From the NCBI GenBank assembly GCA_038363925.1, contig JAQQWL010000006.1:1220501-1284500 (forward strand): 64,000 nt of DNA, given 5' to 3'. Positions 46,730 through 58,523 of the stretch are shown here, in pieces. The number at the start of each line of letters is the position of its first letter. Position 1 is the first letter of the stretch. The position numbers were made by a program, and so were the translations under genes. Source of the DNA: Apiospora phragmitis. Lineage: Eukaryota; Ascomycota; Sordariomycetes; Amphisphaeriales; Apiosporaceae. The notes beneath the pieces were generated by a model. The model did not search any database, was not told the DNA's origin, and saw nothing but the letters and a program-made list of their open reading frames with translations.

Positions 46730-48015
46730 ATGGCCCATCTAAATGATCCAATCATGGCCATCGAGGACCGTCAAGGTGACCTCACCTTTGGCGTAGAGAT
46801 TGAGTTTCTGACCCCGGTCATCGAGGGATCCAACGAGGGTAAGTATGGCAGAACAGAGATAAGGAAAGCTTCAATCTAACTCTTGGTTAAACTAGACCCC
46901 CATCCAGCGGACCCCCGTCAGGTCTTCCGTGTCTCAAAATGCGATTCCAACAACTACTTTTGGATTCACGACTTGAGCTGTTTCATCTTGAAGGACCTCC
47001 AGAAGATTCCTGATCTCACCGTGGAAGGGGAAGGAGAAGACGAATACGTGGCTCCTCATGACAACGTACAGGTATACGACCATTGGCGCTTGATCAGAGA
47101 CTCGTCCGTCCAAATCTCTACAAAGCCTGGCAGCCCCGGGTCGCGGTTTCCAGCCTATCACTGGGATGGCAAAGAGGTCACGTCGGAGGTCCTGTCGTCC
47201 ACCGACCCCGACAACGTCCGGAAGATTACGGAGGTCTGTCGTGCGATCCGATCCCATCGCGTCCACCTGAACGAAAACACCTCCGTCCACATCCATGTCG
47301 GCTGTGGCGATGATGGCTTCACCCTGACTACGGTCAAGAAGGTCATCACGCTCCTCTGGTTCGCAGACGCCAAACTGTTCGACCTCCATCATCCCTCCCG
47401 CTTGGGGAACCTATACTGCCGACCCATCTCGGAATATTCGAGGCTGACTGAGGTCGACCACACCGGTATCCTGGGCACAGTTGATCCTGAGGGGCTAGAT
47501 CAGATGGCACAGCACTTTCCCGAGATTATGGAAACCATGGACGAGGGCGCATACCGAAGCAAATACATACAACTCAAGCAGATGTGGGGAAGTGACGAAG
47601 TCATAGAGATTGCCCAGTCCATGCTAATCAAGAAGACTGCTATCAACCTCGTCCAACCGCGTGGCTCTGTGGGCTTCAGACGTTTCATGCCCCAGGCAGA
47701 ACCGGAGGAAACACCAACACGTTCGAGTTCCGGCACATGGCGGGCAGCCTAGATCCCGAACACATACTTCACTGGGCCCACGTCTGCATCGGCATCGTGG
47801 ACTTCGCCCGCAACACCGACGCACCGGCCTTCCGAGAGCAGGTCTCGAAGTTTCTTCACCCACCGCCAGGATATGGGGGCGTAGAGGTCCTCGAAGATCT
47901 CGGTTTGGCCGAGGAGGCCCAGTTCTTCCGGTCCAAGGTTGATTCATACAAGAGAGAGGATTTCAAGACCTTCAAAGACGGTGATAAGGACGTGTTCTTC
48001 GTTCCTCCCATGTAA
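46730..48015 (+). CDS. Fungal amidoligase (COOH-NH2 ligase, Amidoligase_2), one apparent frameshift
   Basis: Amidoligases of this group have a glutamine-synthetase-like fold and are predicted to join a carboxyl to an amine using ATP; fungal members are not tied to a known substrate. Exons 46730-46838 and 46896-48015 give about 409 residues. Motifs are LTFGVEIEFLTP near the N-terminus (metal- and ATP-binding strand of the family), YDHWRLIRDSSV, SEVLSS, then NENTSVHIHVGCGDDGFTLTTVKKV and LLWFADAKLFDLHHPSR. Toward the end come NTNTFEFRHMAGSLDPEHI and WAHVCIGIVDFAR. The frame breaks in the C run 47690-47693; one missing base restores continuity and an exact multiple of three. A start at 46754 is also possible. 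The family is secure and the substrate unknown. Confidence 0.88.
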
Positions 48016-48685
48016 ACCTTATTCGTGTAGTGTAGATTAGAATCAACAAATAGCGATTGACTTTGTCAGAACTCAATTTGGCAATACTCTATCTGTTTTT
48101 GGTATTTCTCGAATCTGCCTTTGTCATGACCGTTCTGGGGCAGAATGGCATAGCATTTCTTAATTAATTCAGCCCAGCTGAATTCCGCTTATGAAAACCG
48201 TAGTGAAGACATTGTTTTGTTTCTGCATAAGTGAGACTTGATGATATTGGAACAATCATGGAACCTGATTGAGAGGTCAAGGTGAGGGCAATGCCCTGCC
48301 CCTCTTCCCCCAGCCCCCCTATTCACTATCGGGTGCAAAAGCAGTAACAAGCACACCAACAAGCGCAGTTACAAGCAGAGCAGTTACAATACTACAATGG
48401 CGATGTATTCACTCCAGTATAGTCTGCAATGAACATTTCAGGATAATATAAACAATTAGATAGCCATTGAGTGTATTCACATTGTTGATTCCCTCAACGT
48501 AGATCCGCTTTTTCTCCTTCCTTCCCTTACTTGAACCCCCTCGTCCCTTCACCTTTTCCTCTTTTCACTTTCAACATCACAAACCACTCCTACCCCAACA
48601 ACAGCTGGACTGTCCATTTTTTATCTCACCCCATCTCATCCCACACACACGGCTGGTCCGTATTCGCATTCTCCAAATCATCATC
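48016..48685. other. intergenic, promoter of the PHLRG-repeat gene
   Basis: No gene is seen. From about 48490 the sequence becomes pyrimidine-rich (ccttccttccc, cctcgtcccttcacc), typical of a fungal core promoter and leader. Confidence 0.5.
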
Positions 48686-49899
48686 ATGTCCTCCAACACC
48701 TACAACAATGGCCCCTCGGCCGATGGCGCAAGCCACGACAATCTGACCGAGATGAAGCATCATTTTCGGGACCTCGAGAAGTGCGCCAACGCGTACTTCC
48801 GAGACATCCAACGGGGCATGACGCGCGGCCCAGACTACGACCTCCAGTCGCGCTTCAGCGACTGGAACTACGTCCAGCTCGCCATGGAACGCATCACGGG
48901 CGACTTCACCAAGCGCTTGGCCGTTCGCGCGCGTCAGCCCAGCTCTGCTCCTGCTCCTGCTGCTCCCACCAACCCTGGGGACAACTGGCAACGAACGGCG
49001 CCCCGAACTCTCGCCCGAAGCAAGAACTTCGTCGAGGAGGTTCGACCTGAGGCGCTCTGGTACGAGCCGAGCAGCGATTTTGCCTCACCTGGCAAGCTGA
49101 TGACGGAGCGCCAGCCTAAGATTTCCCCAGTCTCTTCCTCGACTACCGCAGCTACCAAGAGCAAGCCCCGCAACAATAGGACCCCGCAGACAATCAGCAG
49201 CACCAAGACAATGACGAAGTCAGTCACAATCAAGACTGATGCTGCGGCAAAGCCAAAGGCGGACGGTTGGGTGCCCCTCATCTGCGTGGACCTCAAACAA
49301 TGACCCCGGCATCTACTGAAAAGATCGCCAAGTCCGAGTCAACTGACAAGACGGTCAAGTCGAAGCCCAGCTCCTGGGTTGCCCCTCATCTGCGTGGACC
49401 TCCTTCCAAAGCGACCGCGGCAACTACTGAAAAGACCGTCAAGTCCGAGTCCACTGACAATACCGTCAAGCCGAAGCCAAGCTCCTTCGTTCCTCCTCAC
49501 CTGCGTGGCGTCCCTACTACCAAGGACACTTTCGCCTCTCCCATCACTGCGGTTTCCAAGAAGGACAAGGAGGACAAAGTTCCACCCCATCTTCGAGGCA
49601 GTTCCAAGCCGGTGGCCAAGGTGACTCACCACAGCCGCGCACCCGTGACCCCACCCGCCTCTGCCGCTGCCTCGTCTGGCCCCGTCAGTCATACTAACAG
49701 CCCTGTCTCGAGCAGTGAGAACTCCTCGTTCAACAGCGTGCTGATCGACATCTCGGAGGACTCGCCGGCGACCGTGTTCGAGACCTCGGCCAGAAACATG
49801 ACGACACGCGGAACGAAGGATGTCTGGGAAGCCTTGTGGCAGCTCACGAATGAGGGTTTGCTAGGCAACACTTGGACTGCAAGAAGCGAGGTCTGGTGA
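48686..49899 (+). CDS. Hypothetical protein with reiterated (V/A)PPHLRG motifs, one apparent frameshift
   Basis: Not recognised as a named family. With one missing base restored at about 49269-49277 it reads as one protein of about 404 residues. Residues 1-85 form a compact helical region (LTEMKHHFRDLEKCANAYFRDI, SDWNYVQLAMERITGDF). The remainder is Ser/Thr/Lys/Pro-rich and disordered. It carries four copies of a short motif: (W)V(A)PHLRGP in the frameshift zone, SSWVAPHLRGPP, SSFVPPHLRGVP and KVPPHLRGSS. Three of these end a Lys/Ser/Thr repeat of the type KSESTDKTVKSKP. The motif resembles the Y-V-P-P-H-L-R element near the N-terminus of Ded1/DDX3 helicases, which binds eIF4E in that family. 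A role in mRNA metabolism is inference. The stop at 49899 may be premature: the frame two bases over continues GLVISHMGGPGWKYDWTLW. Confidence 0.72.
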
Positions 49900-50145
49900 T
49901 ATCTCATATGGGAGGACCAGGATGGAAATATGATTGGACCCTATGGAATGTTTGCTTGGAGGGTGTGTGGCCGATTCCTATTGAGAGGGCACGGATAAAC
50001 CAGCGATTTGTTTTTCTTTCCTACCGTTTGCTTCTCCTGGTTACATATGATGCGGGTTTCGTCGTATGTTGTATAGCACGAATGCGAATAGGAGACACAT
50101 GAAGAAAATCTATATTCGGTCATCGCAAGACAACATTGTGAATAT

Positions 50146-51686
50146 CTAAGCTCCCATCTCTTTTCTAGTCTTAACGTAGCAAGGCAGCCCTCCCTCCATG
50201 GGCAGCGTGAGGCTGCTCTTGCTGACACGCTTGGTAGAGTAGGCCGGCATGAAGTCAAAGGTCAGGATCATGGTCGCAATGACCTGAGCGGCCATCAGCT
50301 CGGCCATCTTCTTCCCCAGGCAGGTTCGCGCACCGCCATTAAAAACTGGGAACTCCGAGGCGCTCTTGGTCACGAGCTTCCCGTCGGCTAGCCACCGCTC
50401 CGGTCGGAACTCGTCCGCGTCCTCGCCCCAGCTGATGTGCGATCTGTTCATCGCCCAGGGGCAGAATACCAGAACAGACTTGGACGGCAGAAAGGTGCCA
50501 TCTGGCAGTGTCGTGGCCTTCTCACACTGTTTGATCTCGAATGGGATCGGCGGATAGAGCCGGAGGGACTCGTAGAAGACAGCCATGGTATAAGGCAGCG
50601 CGACTGGCGTGAAGTTTACCGATAGAACAGTCTTGGCGGCTCCATTGTCTGCTCCATCCGAGCCGTTCAGGCTCTGGACCAGCTGCTGGACCTCATTCCG
50701 CACTTTTCCAGTAGCGGACTGGTTGTGCATCAGCAACATCATGGTCCAAGTCAATGCTTGAGCAACTGTGTCCCTGCCTGCGGAAAGATAGTTCAGAGCA
50801 GCTTCAGCTACGAACTCCTCGTTGCTGATCGTGTCCAGAAATGATTGTATCAGTGTCCCGGATACCTCGTCCAACTTGCTCCCAGATGTGGCGCGGTTGT
50901 TCCCATTGCGACGATCCTCGATCGCACTTCTCACAATCTTCTCGCCGAAGGACTTGAGGGTGGCGAGCGACCTGCGGAACCGCGCGCCCGTGACTAGCTC
51001 GGTCACGAACCAGAGCGGGTTCTGGAACCGCTCCGCCGTCACGCCTGACGCATGGTCAAAGGCCACGGTGAACTCGTCGTCGGCGTGCATCTCCATGTTG
51101 TAGGCCATCTTGCCCATGAGCTGGCTCGTGATCTCGTGGAAGACGGACTGCAGGTCGACCACGGCGCCCTCGAGGCCGCCGCATCTCTTGAGTGACGCCA
51201 CGCTCTCGCTCAGGTACCGCGGCAGCGCGACGTCGGTGAGCACGCGCAGGTTGGCTGTATTCAAAAAGGCGAGCCCGGCCTTGCGCTGCGCCCGCCACGG
51301 CTCGCCGTCGACGTTGATGATCCCCGGCCGAAGAGGTCCCAGGAGCGCTGCTTGAAGAAGTCGCCTTTCCCGAAGACGCCCTCGTGCTTGAAGACGTACT
51401 CGAGGTTCCGCGGGTCGTTGATGACGACGCCCGGCGGTAGGCTGGGGACCGAGATCTGGAACGTCTCGTACCCGAACTGGCGCTCGCACTTCACGAACCA
51501 CGAAAACAGCTTCTGGCGGGCCTGGAGGAACAGGATGCCGTTGCCCACGAGGGGCAGCGTGTTGGGCGGCTTCCGGAGGGGAATCCCGTCTCGCAGCAGT
51601 GCAGGGGTTCGGAAGAGGAACCGGTAGCTGAGGAGGATGCCAACTACCCCGAGCAGAAGCAGGCCGGGCCCCTCTAGGAGACCCAT
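50146..51686 (-). CDS. Cytochrome P450, CYP52/CYP704-like (one apparent frameshift)
   Basis: An intronless frame of about 513 residues once a missing base at the C run 51322-51325 is allowed, between WDLFGRG and IINVDGEPW. An N-terminal membrane anchor (LLEGPGLLLLGVVGILLSYRFLF) is followed by RKPPNTLPLVGNGILF. The B-C region is VFKHEGVFGKGDFFKQRS and the W-R-x-x-R-K motif is EPWRAQRKAG. The I-helix reads LSAGRDTVAQALTW, the K-helix E-S-L-R lies in VFYESLRLYPP, and EFRPERWL and the haem loop FNGGARTCLG follow. The spacing and the E-P-W-R-x-Q-R-K pattern resemble alkane and fatty-acid hydroxylases (CYP52, CYP704). Terminal hydroxylation of lipids is therefore a reasonable but unproven guess. 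Divergently arranged with the methyltransferase-like gene. Confidence 0.93.
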
Positions 51687-52387
51687 GGTGACCGTACAGC
51701 AAGGTAGCCTTGGAGATCTCCGCTGCGGACACAGGCGAGTGAGCTTTGCTAGGTACCCAAGCTTGACTGCAATATGCGCCCAGGTGCCACAGACATGCCT
51801 TTGGCCGGCGGCGGCGGTTCGAAGTCAAATTGCGGTGCAGATGGAGACAAGCATGGCTCGGAAGAATCCCGATGTCTTACGACAAGTGAAACGAGTGCCT
51901 TTGGCGCAAACAAAATACGACAACCAGTTGAGGCTATCACGTATGAACAAAAATAGTATATAGAGAACCGGCGCTTGCTTACAAGCACCACGAAGCAATC
52001 TAGGTTCCGTGGTAGAATTTAGACATGAGTTGGTTGGCCTGGGCGTGGCCGTGCCGTAGATCATGCAGCCAGTCGCTCCACGCTCCATCCACTGAGCTAC
52101 GAATCCTTAAGCTTACAGGGATCTCAACGGTCTACTCCGTAGGCGTGCTAGGCTTCAACGGGCATTACGTAGCCGGGCTCAGAGCTCCCGAGCTCCCCCC
52201 GGTCTGCGTTTCAGAGCTGAGTAGCTCTCGGTGTCGGTGTCTGGGTGTCACCATGATTGAAGAGAGATTTATTGGCCTGAAGTTCGGCAACATATTTTTT
52301 CATATTCAATTGTTATCAGAAGTCTTTCCCTAAAGGACTTCACTTCAGAAGTTGCCCGCCCAAACAGCTCTCAATTGGACCGAAATC
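51687..52387. other. divergent promoter region
   Basis: Seven hundred bases lie between the start codons of the P450 (-) and the methyltransferase-like gene (+). No gene or clear regulatory motif is seen. Confidence 0.5.
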
Positions 52388-53648
52388 ATGGCGCCCCTGA
52401 TCCCACGCATGCATCTATTTGAGATTTCCGACCAACCATGGTGCGTATTTCATACAGCTCAGCTCATAGCTGGGTAGCACCAGCAAGGTGTCAGCAATTG
52501 GAAAGCATACAATCAAGCTTGCCAATTCCTCCCTTTTATCTCTCCGTGCCAAAACTTCCTCTGCTTCCCCAAACTTCACAATTGAAGCAAACAAACAAAC
52601 GACTACGAGACTAACAACAGTCCTTCCCACCACCAACAGGTTCCCTTCCTACCTCCGAGCCCTCGTCCAAGAAGGCCTCCACCACGCCTGGACAACAAGC
52701 CTGCCGATAATTCAGCCCCAAGGCAGCCCTGCCTCGCTCGTCGCCCGCACGCTGCAGCAGGTCTTGGGCCGCCGCAATGTGTCGCGCTACACCTACATCG
52801 ACTTCTGCGCCGGCGCCGGCGGACCCACGCCCTTCATCGAGCGAGCCCTGAACGCCTCGCTGGCGCGGCAACAGCAGCAGCAGCGAGAGCAGTCCGACTC
52901 CTCGGAAACCGAGAACGGCTGCGCGCCCGACTCGCACTCCGACCCCAAGTCCTCGCATAGCTATGCGGCCGTCGCTTCGACCTCCTCGTCGGAGAAGAAG
53001 CAACATCAATCCTCCTCCAACGGTAACAGCAGCAACAGCACCACCTCAGCCGTCAACTTCGTCATGACCGACTTATACCCGCACCCCAAAGCCTGGGCCG
53101 CATCTGCCTCCAAGTCACAACACCTGACCTACGAGCCCGAGCCCGTCGATGCTTCGAACGCACCCGCTGCGCTGATCGATCGATACAAGCAGGGGGGTGG
53201 GAACCAGCCCGGAGGCCGCATCTTCCGGCTCTTCAACCTGGCCTTCCACCACTTCGACGACGGGCTGGCCCGGGCCATCCTCAAGAACACGGTCGAGACA
53301 AGCGACGCCATCGGTATCTTTGAGATGCAGGATCGGTCGTTTTCCAGCGTCGTGACGTGCGCGCTGTTTGGCCTCTTTGTCCCCCTCGTGGCCCCCGTGG
53401 TCTATTGGTGGGCCCCATGGCACTTGTTCTGGGTCTACATCATCCCCATCGTGCCTTTCGTCCTTGTGTTTGACGGGCTTGTCTCCTCGCTACGTACGCG
53501 TACCCCCGAAGAAGTCGAGGTGATGTTCCGAACCTGTGGCGCGGACACGACAAATTGGGATATTAAGAGCGGACAGGAGTGCTTCATGTGGCCCACCGGT
53601 TACTTGTCCTGGACCATGTGCATCAAGAAGCACAAGGGAGATGAATGA
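52388..53648 (+). CDS. Methyltransferase-like protein with C-terminal membrane hairpin
   Basis: Exons 52388-52440 and 52640-53648 (199-bp intron) join to exactly 353 residues. The first exon supplies MHLFEISDQPW, which flows into FPSYLRALVQEGLHHAW. The glycine-rich DFCAGAGGP at about residues 72-80 looks like motif I of a class I S-adenosylmethionine-dependent methyltransferase. A low-complexity Gln/Ser insert of about 65 residues follows. Then come VMTDLYP (about 159-165) and FNLAFHHFDDGLARAIL (about 216-232), resembling later methyltransferase motifs. Two hydrophobic segments at about 254-275 and 279-300 form a probable transmembrane hairpin. A 50-residue tail has EEVEVMFRTCGADTTNW. I do not recognise a named family. 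Catalytic activity and the membrane location are inferred from pattern. Confidence 0.78.
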
Positions 53649-53929
53649 AAGCTTACAGTGAGCTCTGTATACTAGGCCAAGCAACCATTGTGCCAGAAAA
53701 GTTACACTCCCAAGTCAGCTTAACCCTATAACCTAATTTGGTTCGAATATGTACGATTGGTATCCCTAATCAAGCCTTCGGTGACCTGCGTTGCGAATGA
53801 ATGCTTTAATGATCGATAATACACCACCAGCGCCAACAACCAAGTGATTCAATCCTTCCAACACCGTATCGGGAAGAAAAGCAAGAGACAAGAGACACAC
53901 ATTTCAACTATACCAAGTAAGGATAGTTC

Positions 53930-54972
53930 TTACTTAGTCAGGAAACCAAGATAATCAGCAACGATCAACGTTATCATACTACATGTCAAATTAGCAATGA
54001 TGTTCAGAGGATTCGCGACAGCAAATATGACGGTCACTTACGCATGCGGCGCAATGCGCACGTAGTACGTTCCAAAGCCGCGGTAGAATCTCAGCAGACC
54101 CTCCTGGCGAGCCACCTTCTGGGCGCAATCGAACATGGACTTGTAGGGGAGCTTGCCGTCGGGTCCCTTCTGTTGCTTCTGCAGCCGCGTCTTGATGAAG
54201 TCAAACGGCAAGCTAAGGAACGAGGCGAAGAAACCGGCCACAGCACTGGCAGCCAGGCTCTGTGAGTTCTTGCTCCAGGTGGTGCGCGCAGCCAGCTGAG
54301 CCTTGGCCTCGGAGAAGAAGGCCAACTGTCCCAGGTTGAGCGACATGGCTCGAACCACCGTGGGGGTTGCGCCAGCCCAGAGCGCCGTGATACCCTCGGC
54401 GCGCACGATCGAGGTGACGGCGTCGACGACAGACTTGTAGTTCTGGCGCTGGGCCACGGGCTTGAGCCCATCTGACTGCATTCGAATGAGCGCCAGATCG
54501 GCTGGGTTCCCGATAAAGGCAGCGAGGCCGCCAGCTGCTATGCCAGCGGAGGCCCTCTCAGCAAAGCCAATGCTAGTGCCCTTATCCTTGGCCCGCTGTG
54601 TCAGTTTCGTCATGAAGGTGTCGAAGAAGCCCAGCCGGGCCGTCGTATACACGGCTTGGCGAACGAGGCCGGCCGAGATACCCGTGTACAGATCGAGCAC
54701 CTTGCCCTGGGCCAGGATCTCTCGCGTGACGCTGATAGGGGTAGGCTTGGGCCGGTCGCGACACCCTCGCCGGCGAGCTGGAGTCGGACCTTGATCATGT
54801 CGACGGGCTGAATGCACGAGGTGGCGACCATGCCTGAGAGCCCTCCATTGACGAAGGGGAGGGCCGCCCGCACCAGGGGGGTGTGAAGGAAGTCGGCCGC
54901 AGCCACCGACTCGCCCTGCTTGCTCATCTTGCTTCGCGCAGACTCCGCAGCTTGCTTGATCGTGTTACTCAT
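53930..54972 (-). CDS. Mitochondrial carrier, 2-oxoglutarate/malate (SLC25A11-like) type, one apparent frameshift
   Basis: A mitochondrial inner-membrane antiporter, probably exchanging 2-oxoglutarate and malate. Exons 54042-54972 and 53930-53978 give about 326 residues after restoring one base near 54749, where GEGVATGP should lead into KPTPISVTREIL. Three carrier signature motifs are present: QPVDMIKVRLQ, NPADLALIRMQ and LPFDFIKTRLQ. Each follows a glycine-rich odd-numbered helix (FVNGGLSGMVATSC, ASAGIAAGGLAAFI, ASAVAGFFASFLS). The tail exon encodes MITLIVADYLGFLTK. The N-terminus (MSNTIKQAAESARSKMSKQG) precedes helix 1. The R-M-Q-S-D-G and V-R-A-M-S-L-N-L-G-Q-L segments match oxoglutarate/malate carriers. 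The substrate assignment is inferred from these. Start codon 54972 is preceded by a CT-repeat leader. Confidence 0.93.
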
Positions 54973-55005
54973 AATGACACCGAGCGGACGGAAGCGATGA
55001 TGAGA

Positions 55006-55036
<31 letters not shown>

Positions 55037-58000
55037 CAACTGGTGGGATGAAGTTGCAAGCCAAGAGCCAAGAGCTAGACAGAAGGTAAATACCCTATTA
55101 GTATATGACCGACTTGTCTGTGGGCATTTAATATTTCGCTTAGGAGGTAAACAGTCCCTCGTCCTGCAGGCCGCAGCTCCGATGGTGGAGGCCCAACAAC
55201 CTTCGGCACGATGGTATCATTGGCCTGCTCAGATCTGAATCTCGGAACTGGAGACATGAACCGAGGTGGAGGGTCGGTATGTTGGGCCCCATGCAGAGCT
55301 GGCTGAACGGCAGGATTCGGAGCTCACGGGTGGATATGACAAGCGCCTTGGGTTCGAGTCATCCTGGGACTGGCAGGGACTTTCTTGGCGTGCTGTGATC
55401 GGAGAGGTGATGGATGTGGATCCAACAGTTGGGTGTTGAGGGACACGGAAAACCCAATGCCATCGAAACACGAGTCTGGCCAACTTACCGGAGGTGTAAA
55501 TGGAAACTCAAAAGACGACCCGTCCAAGAAAAGTAGTGAACGGCCAGCGCCTACGAGATATGCGGGAATCCTACGACGACAAAAGGCGATTTAACTGCTA
55601 GTAAACCAAAACTAATAAGAGGAGAATGGAGGACGGTCGTTTATTCTGCTAGTCTGCTCGCAGAGGTTGAGCAGTCGATGATGAATCGCGAAGGAGGATT
55701 TGCGCGCGGGGGGGACAAACTCGAGGATAAGAGATGACTTGCAATAACGTTAAAGTTGGAAACCGAAAGCGTAGAACATGGCAGTGTCGATCGGCAACCA
55801 CGAAACATTAAGTAGGTTGGCATGTAGCTGTACATAAAACCAATCAATACTTTGCCAACAACCGGGCCTTCTCCTCACTGGCCCCCATTCTCCATCCATC
55901 CCTCCTGTTGATGAAACCGAGTTACACGTCGAGCCGAGAGGTCGAGTTGTAGCAGTAGCAGTTGCAACAGGTGCTACGAGAACTAGCAACGGCAACCGTT
56001 CCTAGCGCTCCAAGAAATGATGCGGGGAAAGAAGGAAGGGAAGGAACTGCCATTCTCGACCCGAGTGCCTTTTGCCCACCGTCACAGTTGCCTTTAGCCC
56101 GCCTACTCCAGTAGGAAAAGTAGCCTCTGTGTAGCTGTCGGCTGTGGCTGGTAGTTGGAGTCTTGGAGATACGAAACTCAACCTACTGAACCTTCATCTA
56201 TTCAGGGCCTCTGGCGATACACCGAAGCTGCTAATCAGTCTCGTGTAGGCAGGGAAAGCCCCCCTGAAACGCGTCTTTGCTGTTCCAACACGATGGAAAC
56301 TACCCATCTTCACTAAAACCGAAGCTTCAACTTGAGGCCTCCGGTTTATCGGGCTGATATCGCCGGCTATCGCACCGACAGAGCTCCACTGAGAGCCGCC
56401 GAGACACCGGAAGAAGCAACGCGACCCTGCGCAAGCTGCGAGGATGCAGAAACATATTATCATACCGAGTTGCTGGACATTGCGACACACAGAGACTCCT
56501 GCGATCTATGATTAGATCTTCCCTGCTTTCCATATCCTCTGACACAGTGCTCGCTCAGGCTCAGCAGACTGATCAATGCTCAACTTGGGTCCGGCTGGTT
56601 CATGTTAGTTACACACTCGTGTTAGTCAGAGGTACATTTGGAGTACCGATGCTCGCGTGCTGCACTAGCATCATGCCATTGTTCCCATCCAATGAAAGCC
56701 GTCCCTCCACTTGGCCGACAATGCGGGGTATGTAGTCCACAGGACAGGGTGCCACGAGCGCAACGTCATGGTTCGATACGTTGTTGGTATCTGCGTGCAA
56801 CTTTGCGCACTTTCATTGGTATAGCAGATCAGAACTTGGCAGAGCTTTGCCGGAGGAGGCTCCTAGAAGTCCCGTTCGACGCTCACGGTCAAAACGATAC
56901 TTATTCAAGTAGCTGTAGAGTTCTGCGAGTATCTAGACATACATGTGGCCCAGGCTGTCAAGTTTGTCTCCTTTTCGATGGGTTATTTATGTCTTGATTC
57001 CAATTATTAGAAACAGGGGTCTGCTTAAGATGGGCCGAAAGCTGGGGGATAATGGCATGTTATGCATGGCAAGGCCAATCAACTGCTCTTGACTCATGTC
57101 CGGTCGGCAGGGCCTGGCTGAGTGCTGGGGCCATGTGCAGTCAGCCCCGAGACACGCTAATAGGCGTGGCTTAATGTTGTGTTCCTGGACATCGGACTGC
57201 TCGGGGCATAATTTACCATGTACAGGACATCCAACGCCGTAACTCACGAACATACCTCCTTTTGTCTCTTCCATGCTAGGGAACATGGGAAAATGTCCGA
57301 TGCAGCTCGCATGCTGACCCTGAGATCCTAGCCAAGCGAGATGATATCAGCTCTCAGCTCTGCCTAAAAGCCCCAAGCCCCGACACGAATGAACAGACAT
57401 CCTCCCAACCTCAAACAGGACCCATCAGCGCCATCCTGCCCGGACTCCGGACCCGAGCTTGTTGAGAATGTTGAGGCAGAATGTTCCCGGTTGTGTTTTC
57501 ATATGGCCGAAATAGGGCCAGATCTATCGATTGCAACACCGCATTGAGCCCATTTCCACTTGTTGCTATGCCAGTTAGTCAACAATCGCCCGATTCTGGT
57601 GTCATGGACATATCCGATGGACGGAGCTGCCTTTCACCGTCCCCAATGGCGTTCCAAACGCCTAGACGTAAAGCTGACTACTGCTATTCCTATTAGCGGA
57701 ATCCCCGTACCTTCCAGACCTCGCTTGCTGACGACGAGGTTGATGGATTCGAAGACATGGGCGTCGCCGGCTTACTTCGACACGTCGTCACCCAGTTCTC
57801 ATTGGTAGGTTCTTGGAAAGAGGACTACACCGTCCTTCCTTATCGGCCTGTCCATGCTGGGAGAGTTTCTCTACATTATTTCGCTTCGGCTTGTCCGGCG
57901 GATATAGAAATGAAAGGCTGACAGATTGAATGACTAATACAACACCGATGGTCGGGTCCCACGATACTCCGTGGGCACCTGTGTCGCCTTTGAGCCAAAG

Positions 58001-58523
58001 GATGACATTCTTCATTGTGGAGATGCGTAAACCCGACTTCATTGTTCAGCCAACTGCCCTGGCTTGAACAGTGGGTGATGGAAGTCTTACAACAGCACCA
58101 TATGAGGTTTGCTCAAGCCTTGTCACCAGAAGACCGCCGTAAGATCCCCTGGGTAGATGAGAATGAAGACTTCGCATCGATTATTGGAGTAAAGTCTAGT
58201 ATGATCGCTTACCCATTGATATTATTCCCATCTCAAATCGCAGTCAAGCGTGAAGGTTCCGAGAAGCTGAAGGCATTGTTCTTTGTCCCTGCGACAATGC
58301 GGCCATCTTTCTCAGACCATAAACACAAAGAGAAGTCCTAGTCCACCCACCGACGATGAAGAACAGGAACCAACTGGAAAAGCGATGGGCTATTCCAAGA
58401 GCTTACTTGCGTATATTCAGAAGGTGTGATAAAGCAGAATGCCAGCATTTGCCACAGTGCATCCATGCCCCTGAATGATATCGTATCTCCCTTAAGAGCC
58501 TCAGTAGTTGTAATTGCCCATCC
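54973..58523. other. long intergenic region with a weak coding-like block
   Basis: It starts with the carrier's leader, including the GA/CT repeat. Between about 57600 and 58340 the plus strand has protein-like stretches (RNPRTFQTSLADDEVDGFEDMG, shown here only as its start, then LPWLEQWVMEVL and WVDENEDFASIIG). They do not join into a gene I can defend and match no family I know. They could be exons of a small gene or a decayed remnant. The rest (55100-57500) shows nothing convincing. Confidence 0.4.
55009..55036. repeat. (AG)14 microsatellite in the carrier leader
   Basis: Fourteen uninterrupted AG dinucleotides lie 37-64 bases upstream of the carrier start codon. On the coding strand they read as a CT tract, a common feature of fungal 5' leaders and core promoters. 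Confidence 0.9.
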
